From JAWOJF01 sp046481785 (GTDB lineage Bacteria; Bacteroidota; Ignavibacteria; Ignavibacteriales; Ignavibacteriaceae): a DNA stretch of 34,513 bases. The translations under genes and the position numbers were made by a program. The stretch's first letter is position 1. The number at the start of each line of letters is the position of its first letter. Under the pieces are notes generated by a model that was not told where the DNA came from, ran no database searches, and saw only the letters and a list, made by a program, of their open reading frames with translations. Where the stretch lies: the NCBI GenBank assembly GCA_046481785.1, contig JAWOJF010000264.1, positions 1 through 34,513 of the forward strand, written 5' to 3'. Positions 30,256 to 34,513 of this stretch are shown piece by piece.

Positions 30256-31731
30256 ATGAGAAAAATAAAAGATGTTATTGTTGAAAAACCCTGGGTCGGG
30301 TGGGTTTTGTTTCTGGCAACATTGATAATTGTTTTTCTGGTAGGTTTATTCGGCGCTTCTGTTATTGAAAGAAGAACAGAAACACAATATTTGTTTCAGG
30401 CTTCTAAACCAATAAACGAATTTGAGCCTAGAAATGAAGTATGGGGTGAAGCCTTTCCGCGTCAGTGGGAATCTTATAAACAAACTCTTGATACTACTTT
30501 TGCAACCAAGTACGGTGGTAATGCCACAATAGACATGTTAGAAAAATACCCTAATCTTGTTATACTTTGGGCCGGATATGCATTTGCAAAAGGTTATAAC
30601 CAGGGCAGGGGTCACCTTTATGCAGTAGAAGATGTGCGGAATACATTACGCACCGGGTCACCTCAGCCGGCTACTTGCTGGACTTGCAAAAGCCCCGATG
30701 TTCCCCGTGTTATGAATGAAATTGGTGTGGCAAATTTCTATAAAGCCGGATGGGCCGATATGGGGCCCCAGATAAATAATTCTATTGGGTGCGCCGATTG
30801 TCATGATCCTAAAACCATGAATTTAACTATTACGCGTCCTGCCCTTATTGAGGCATTTAAACGGCAGGGAAAAGATATTAAAGATGTATCACATCAGGAG
30901 ATGCGTTCTCTTGTGTGTGCACAATGCCATGTTGAGTATTATTTTAAAGGAAAAGAAGAAAAATATTTAACCTTCCCATGGGATGACGGCATTACCGCTG
31001 AAGCTATTGAAGCTTACTATGATAGTGTGGGGCATGTTGATTTTGTTCACCACCTAAGCCGTACTCCTGTACTTAAAGCGCAGCATCCGGATTGGGAATT
31101 AGCACAGTTCGGTATTCATGCTGAAAGAGGAGTAACCTGCGTTGACTGCCATATGCCGTATAAATCAGAAGGCGGTATTAAATTTTCAAATCACCAGATT
31201 GTTAGTCCGTTAAAGTATATCTCATCTGCCTGCCAGGTTTGTCATCGTCAGGATGAAGAGACTTTATTTAAGAACGTTTATGACAGGCAGGATAAAATAA
31301 GACAACTAACCGGAATTGCTGAAGACATTTTGGTAAAAGCACATATCGAAGCAAAAACTGCCTGGGATAATGGTGCTACTGAAGATGAAATGGAAGATGT
31401 TATGACATTAATCCGTCATGCTCAATGGAGATGGGATTTTGTTGCTGCCAGTCATGGTTCCAGTTTCCATGCCCCCATTGAGGCAGCAAGAATACTTGGT
31501 TCTTCAATTCAAAAATCAGAAGAAGCCAGAGGAAGACTTGCGGCAATTTTAACAAGGCATAATGTAAATCTTCCGGTTGATATACCTGATCTATCTACCA
31601 AAGCTAAAGCACAGGCTTACCTTGGATTTGATATGGTTGAATTCTCAAAACAGAAAGAGACATTTAAAGATGAAGAAATTCCTAAATGGGATAAAGAAGC
31701 GGATGAACGGGAGCGTGGAATAAATCAGTAA
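30256..31731 (+). CDS. nrfA: ammonia-forming cytochrome c nitrite reductase
   Basis: Pentaheme enzyme that reduces nitrite to ammonium with six electrons, working in the periplasm with NrfH. The active-site heme motif is CWTCK (141-145) with its Lys ligand. The four CxxCH sites are CADCH (179-183), CAQCH (221-225), CVDCH (295-299) and CQVCH (326-330). CHVEYYFKG and SHGSSFHAP, around the calcium and active-site regions, are also present. An N-terminal hydrophobic helix serves as signal or anchor. I start at the ATG at 30256 (491 aa), after a GGGAAAT stretch; an in-frame ATG at 30217 inside nrfH would add 13 residues and is less likely. Confidence 0.97.
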   Translation: MRKIKDVIVEKPWVGWVLFLATLIIVFLVGLFGASVIERRTETQYLFQASKPINEFEPRNEVWGEAFPRQWESYKQTLDTTFATKYGGNATIDMLEKYPNLVILWAGYAFAKGYNQGRGHLYAVEDVRNTLRTGSPQPATCWTCKSPDVPRVMNEIGVANFYKAGWADMGPQINNSIGCADCHDPKTMNLTITRPALIEAFKRQGKDIKDVSHQEMRSLVCAQCHVEYYFKGKEEKYLTFPWDDGITAEAIEAYYDSVGHVDFVHHLSRTPVLKAQHPDWELAQFGIHAERGVTCVDCHMPYKSEGGIKFSNHQIVSPLKYISSACQVCHRQDEETLFKNVYDRQDKIRQLTGIAEDILVKAHIEAKTAWDNGATEDEMEDVMTLIRHAQWRWDFVAASHGSSFHAPIEAARILGSSIQKSEEARGRLAAILTRHNVNLPVDIPDLSTKAKAQAYLGFDMVEFSKQKETFKDEEIPKWDKEADERERGINQ

Positions 31732-31758
31732 ATTTTCTCAGGGTATCTTCTTGTGCTA

Positions 31759-31798
31759 AGTGCCTGAGTGGGTATTTCAGGAAAACCACTCAGGCACT
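31759..31798. repeat. 13-bp inverted repeat after nrfA
   Basis: AGTGCCTGAGTGG and CCACTCAGGCACT are perfect arms around a 14-base loop. Related CACTAAG pieces follow (31796-31820). It looks like an intergenic repeat that may also act as a 3'-end hairpin. Confidence 0.7.
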
Positions 31799-31859
31799 AA
31801 GGACACTTAGGTGCACTAAGTTCTGAAAAATAATTTTTATAATTACTCCGGGGAAGAAT

Positions 31860-33122
31860 ATGTATAAATTTTTAATAATTATTTTTGTAGTAGTATTTAC
31901 TTCTTCATCTTTTGCACAGGATGAATGGAAATTTTCTGGCCAGCTTCAGCTAAGAACTGAACTGGATGGAAGGGACTTTTCACACGATACACACGCTTTA
32001 ACTTTTGCAAGTATGAGGACCCGTGTTGGTGTGGAAAAAACCTTTATGGATAAGGTAAACTTTTTTGTTCAAATACAGGATTCAAGAGTATTTGGAGAAG
32101 AAACAAATACTTTAGCTTCAATTGATAATATTGATCTTCACCAGGGATATGTAACCCTTAAAGAATTATTTGACTGGGACATGGATGTACAGGCAGGCAG
32201 GTTTGAGGTTGTCTATGGTACTGAAAGATTTTTCGGTTCTGTTGGATGGCATTATGTAGGCAGAAGCTGGGATGGGGTAAGACTTAAATTCTATCCGGGT
32301 TTTAAGCTTGATGTTTTTGCATTAACTCATACTGAAAGTGTTCCGTATATTGGTAATGCAGTTCCGGCTCTCTATCCCCTCAACCAAACTCCAACCCCGG
32401 CTTACAGTGTTTATGGAATATGGGAATCAGGTGTTATCGATGCTCAGAATCAGCTTGATCTGTTTGGTTATTATGAAGTGAACAGGCAGAAAATAACTGG
32501 TACCGATGATTTCGTAATTGACAGGTTTACAATTGGAGCTAATCATTTCGGTAAATATGGAAATCTGTCTACTATAGCGGAAGCAGCTTACCAGTTTGGT
32601 AAAGTTGGAATAATAGATGTCTCGGCTTACCTGGTTTCATTACAGGCATCATACAAAGCAGAAAACTGGAAACTTGGTGCCGGTGCTGATATCTTATCCG
32701 GAAGAGATTATGCGGATAATTATAACGTTTTCTCCCCTTCATTCGGCACTAACCATAAATTTTACGGGTTTATGGATTATTTTATAAACATACCGCAGAA
32801 TACATCTGACCTTGGTCTGCATGATTTTTACCTTAATGCATCCTTTGCTCCAAATGATTCTAAATTTAGTGCTTCATTGGATCTTCATCATTTTTCAACA
32901 GACCAATCATTATTTATTACATCTGAATTTAGCCCTGATGGCGAAGAGGAATCATCATTAGGTCAGGAGATAGATTTAACAGTAAAATATAATTTTATCC
33001 AGGGTACTTCATTAACATGGGGAGGTTCCGCTTTTATTCCTGGTAAAATTATGAAAGCATTTTTTAGCGGAAGAGGTGATGTTGGTTTCTGGTCCTATTT
33101 AATGGTAACTGCAAACTTATAA
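31860..33122 (+). CDS. outer-membrane porin-like protein (alginate-export-domain type)
   Basis: A 420-aa outer-membrane beta-barrel. The signal peptide is MYKFLIIIFVVVFTSSSFAQ. The mature protein alternates strands throughout; WKFSGQLQLRTELDGRDF, SMRTRVGVEKTF, VQIQDSRVFGEE, LDLFGYYEVNRQ and SLDLHHFST resemble the alginate export (AlgE-like) barrel domain. It lies at the 3' end of the nitrite island on the same strand, 128 bases after nrfA and beyond a hairpin, so it may be transcribed separately. A role in nitrate/nitrite or organic-anion passage is possible but is not shown by sequence. Confidence 0.7.
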   Translation: MYKFLIIIFVVVFTSSSFAQDEWKFSGQLQLRTELDGRDFSHDTHALTFASMRTRVGVEKTFMDKVNFFVQIQDSRVFGEETNTLASIDNIDLHQGYVTLKELFDWDMDVQAGRFEVVYGTERFFGSVGWHYVGRSWDGVRLKFYPGFKLDVFALTHTESVPYIGNAVPALYPLNQTPTPAYSVYGIWESGVIDAQNQLDLFGYYEVNRQKITGTDDFVIDRFTIGANHFGKYGNLSTIAEAAYQFGKVGIIDVSAYLVSLQASYKAENWKLGAGADILSGRDYADNYNVFSPSFGTNHKFYGFMDYFINIPQNTSDLGLHDFYLNASFAPNDSKFSASLDLHHFSTDQSLFITSEFSPDGEEESSLGQEIDLTVKYNFIQGTSLTWGGSAFIPGKIMKAFFSGRGDVGFWSYLMVTANL

Positions 33123-33139
33123 CATTTAATTTTTTAGTG

Positions 33140-33176
33140 AAACAATCTTACATCTTTTAAAGATGTAAGATTGTTT
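33140..33176 (+). terminator. strong terminator hairpin at the end of the nitrite island
   Basis: AAACAATCTTACATCTT pairs perfectly with AAGATGTAAGATTGTTT over 17 bp around TTA. It begins 17 bases after the porin stop codon. Only a short T-run (inside the stem's end) is present. Confidence 0.75.
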
Positions 33177-33360
33177 ACCACATTTATTGCTGGATATCAA
33201 TATTTATTACCTCACAAAAAGGATATAAATTATTATTCCGATGCACATTATCCCCCTTTTTATGCCTGTAATAGAATGTGGATTGATTTTTTACAAAAAA
33301 CTTTTTATTTATAATTCCAACCTGAATATTCCTTTGTAAATTTTTTGTTAAAGGATAAGA

Positions 33361-33846
33361 ATGGCAGAAAGAGATAAGCAGATAATGGCAGATGAACATT
33401 TTGAAATTGCTCACAGGCTTCACCTGAAAGGTAAGATTGAGGATGCTATCGCAGCTTATAAAATATCAATTGAGTTACACCCTACCGCCAAAGCCCACAC
33501 TTTTTTAGGATGGGCATACAGCTTGCAGGGAAGATATGAAGAAGCAATAAATGAATGTTATAAAGCCATAGAATTAGATCCTCAATTTGGTAACCCCTAT
33601 AATGATGTAGGCTCTTATTTAATAAGACTTGACAGGCATGATGATGCTATAGAATGGCTTGAAAGAGCAATTGAAGCTGAAGATTATGAACCCCGCCATT
33701 ACCCTTTTTATAATCTTGGAATGGTGTATGAGAAAAGAGGGGACTGGTTTACTGCAATGAAATATTATAACGAAGCTCTTGAATTAAACCCTGAATATGA
33801 AACTGCACAAACAGCAGTATTAAGATTAACTACACTACTTAATTAA
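33361..33846 (+). CDS. tetratricopeptide-repeat protein
   Basis: A 161-aa soluble protein made of about four TPR units, expected to mediate protein-protein contacts. Typical units are AHTFLGWAYSLQGRYEEAIN followed by ECYKAIELDPQ, and FYNLGMVYEKRGDWFTAMKY followed by YNEALELNPE. The first unit (HFEIAHRLHLKGKIEDAIAAY) starts near residue 13. There is no signal peptide or other domain. It is monocistronic; the partner cannot be inferred from its neighbours. Confidence 0.9.
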   Translation: MAERDKQIMADEHFEIAHRLHLKGKIEDAIAAYKISIELHPTAKAHTFLGWAYSLQGRYEEAINECYKAIELDPQFGNPYNDVGSYLIRLDRHDDAIEWLERAIEAEDYEPRHYPFYNLGMVYEKRGDWFTAMKYYNEALELNPEYETAQTAVLRLTTLLN

Positions 33847-34156
33847 ATTCTTTTCAGACTGTTTCTTATATAAATGCAAACTTTTCGCAGTGAAGAAATA
33901 AATTCACATATAAAGGAAATTTTTCGCACCGGCAACTATAAACATCCCTTCCATTACTATTGATCTACCCCACAGGATAAACTCTCAAATCATTTCGTAT
34001 AATTATTTTCTTATCCGTCTTTTGGCGGAATACCAATCTATCTTTTAAATATGAGTATTAACACAATAATATATTTTTGAATAAATGAAGGATTATTTGA
34101 TGGAGGGAATTCAGTATATTATATTTAGCTGAACAATTTATGTATTTATGTAAAAT
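33847..34156. other. intergenic region before the transporter gene
   Basis: A 310-base A/T-rich spacer. TATTTTTG at 34072-34079 matches the Bacteroidota -7 consensus TAnnTTTG, but no clear -33 partner is seen. No hairpin, repeat or small ORF of note was found. Confidence 0.35.
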
Positions 34157-34513
34157 ATGGAATGGATTACAGAACTTTTATGGGGTGAAGGAATTGCACA
34201 CACTGTTCTTCTTCTTGCCTTTGTAATTGCTGCGGGATTTGCACTCGGTAAGCTCAAAATTGGGGGAATCTCCTTGGGTATTGCCATGGTTTTGTTTACC
34301 GGTATTGCTGTTTCACATTTTGGCTTCCGGGGAGATACTGAAACATTACACTTTGTAAAAGAATTCGGACTTATTCTTTTTGTTTTTGCAATAGGCCTGC
34401 AGGTAGGACCCGGATTTTTTGTATCCCTGAAAAAAGGCGGTTTGCAGCTTAATCTTCTTGCTGCTGCAGTTGTACTTGTTGGTGTTATTACTACTATAAT
34501 TATCTTTTATATT
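34157..34513 (+). CDS. AspT/YidE-type transporter, N-terminal part (cut by window edge)
   Basis: The first 119 residues of an inner-membrane transporter of the aspartate-alanine exchanger (Asp-Al_Ex, YidE/YbjL) family. After MEWITELLWGEG come four hydrophobic segments: AHTVLLLAFVIAAGFALG, ISLGIAMVLFTGIAVSHF, EFGLILFVFAIGLQVGP and LLAAAVVLVGVITTII. GKLKIGGISLG and FAIGLQVGPGFF are diagnostic of this family. The TrkA-C domains and second half lie beyond the window, so the substrate is unknown. Confidence 0.88.
   Translation, partial: MEWITELLWGEGIAHTVLLLAFVIAAGFALGKLKIGGISLGIAMVLFTGIAVSHFGFRGDTETLHFVKEFGLILFVFAIGLQVGPGFFVSLKKGGLQLNLLAAAVVLVGVITTIIIFYI

Overview
The window looks like part of the chromosome of a low-GC member of the Bacteroidota/Chlorobiota/Ignavibacteriota group. 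The main evidence is two secreted propeller proteins ending in a type IX secretion-style C-terminal domain with the YQNYPNPFNP signature, several Bacteroidota-like beta-barrel proteins and lipoproteins, and many short palindromic intergenic repeats. No rRNA, tRNA, CRISPR array, phage or transposase gene was seen.

Layout. 1-703 (minus) is the N-terminal part of an acyl-CoA dehydrogenase cut by the window edge. 1203-5720 holds two tandem secreted propeller paralogues. 5786-6871 is rlmN. 6917-9030 (minus) is a hexuronate module (SDR-type mannonate oxidoreductase, then mannonate dehydratase) with a LacI-type palindrome upstream, followed by an EEP-family nuclease-like gene (minus). 10603-13585 is a four-gene plus-strand operon: DUF1579-like protein, lipoprotein, adenosine deaminase, methyltransferase. 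A DUF4180 gene follows.

14259-20014 (minus) is a DNA damage-tolerance cassette. A LexA-type operator (GAAC-N4-GTTC) sits in front of a DNA polymerase III alpha subunit that is split into two genes in REVERSED order. The fingers/OB (C-terminal) half comes first. The PHP/palm (N-terminal) half follows and overlaps it by an ATGA. A DUF72 protein and an active-site-intact DNA polymerase IV come next. DUF72 and dinB are separated by a stack of palindromic repeats, one of them interrupted by a 153-bp MITE-like element. This reversed split polymerase is the most unusual object in the window.

20549-22169 holds an RRM RNA-binding protein and an outer-membrane barrel protein. 22433-33122 is a nitrite/nitric-oxide respiration island, all on the plus strand: an Rrf2-type Fe-S regulator with an operator at its start codon and a second copy of the motif before the next gene; a polyferredoxin-type membrane protein; NirK fused to a c-type cytochrome; a NirV-like protein; a DUF6448 protein; an SCO copper chaperone; a ScdA/RIC repair protein; a small membrane protein coupled to a hemerythrin; NrfH and NrfA; and a porin-like barrel. 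NO-forming and ammonium-forming nitrite reduction are therefore encoded side by side, with NO-damage repair between them. The window closes with a TPR protein and the start of an AspT/YidE-type transporter.
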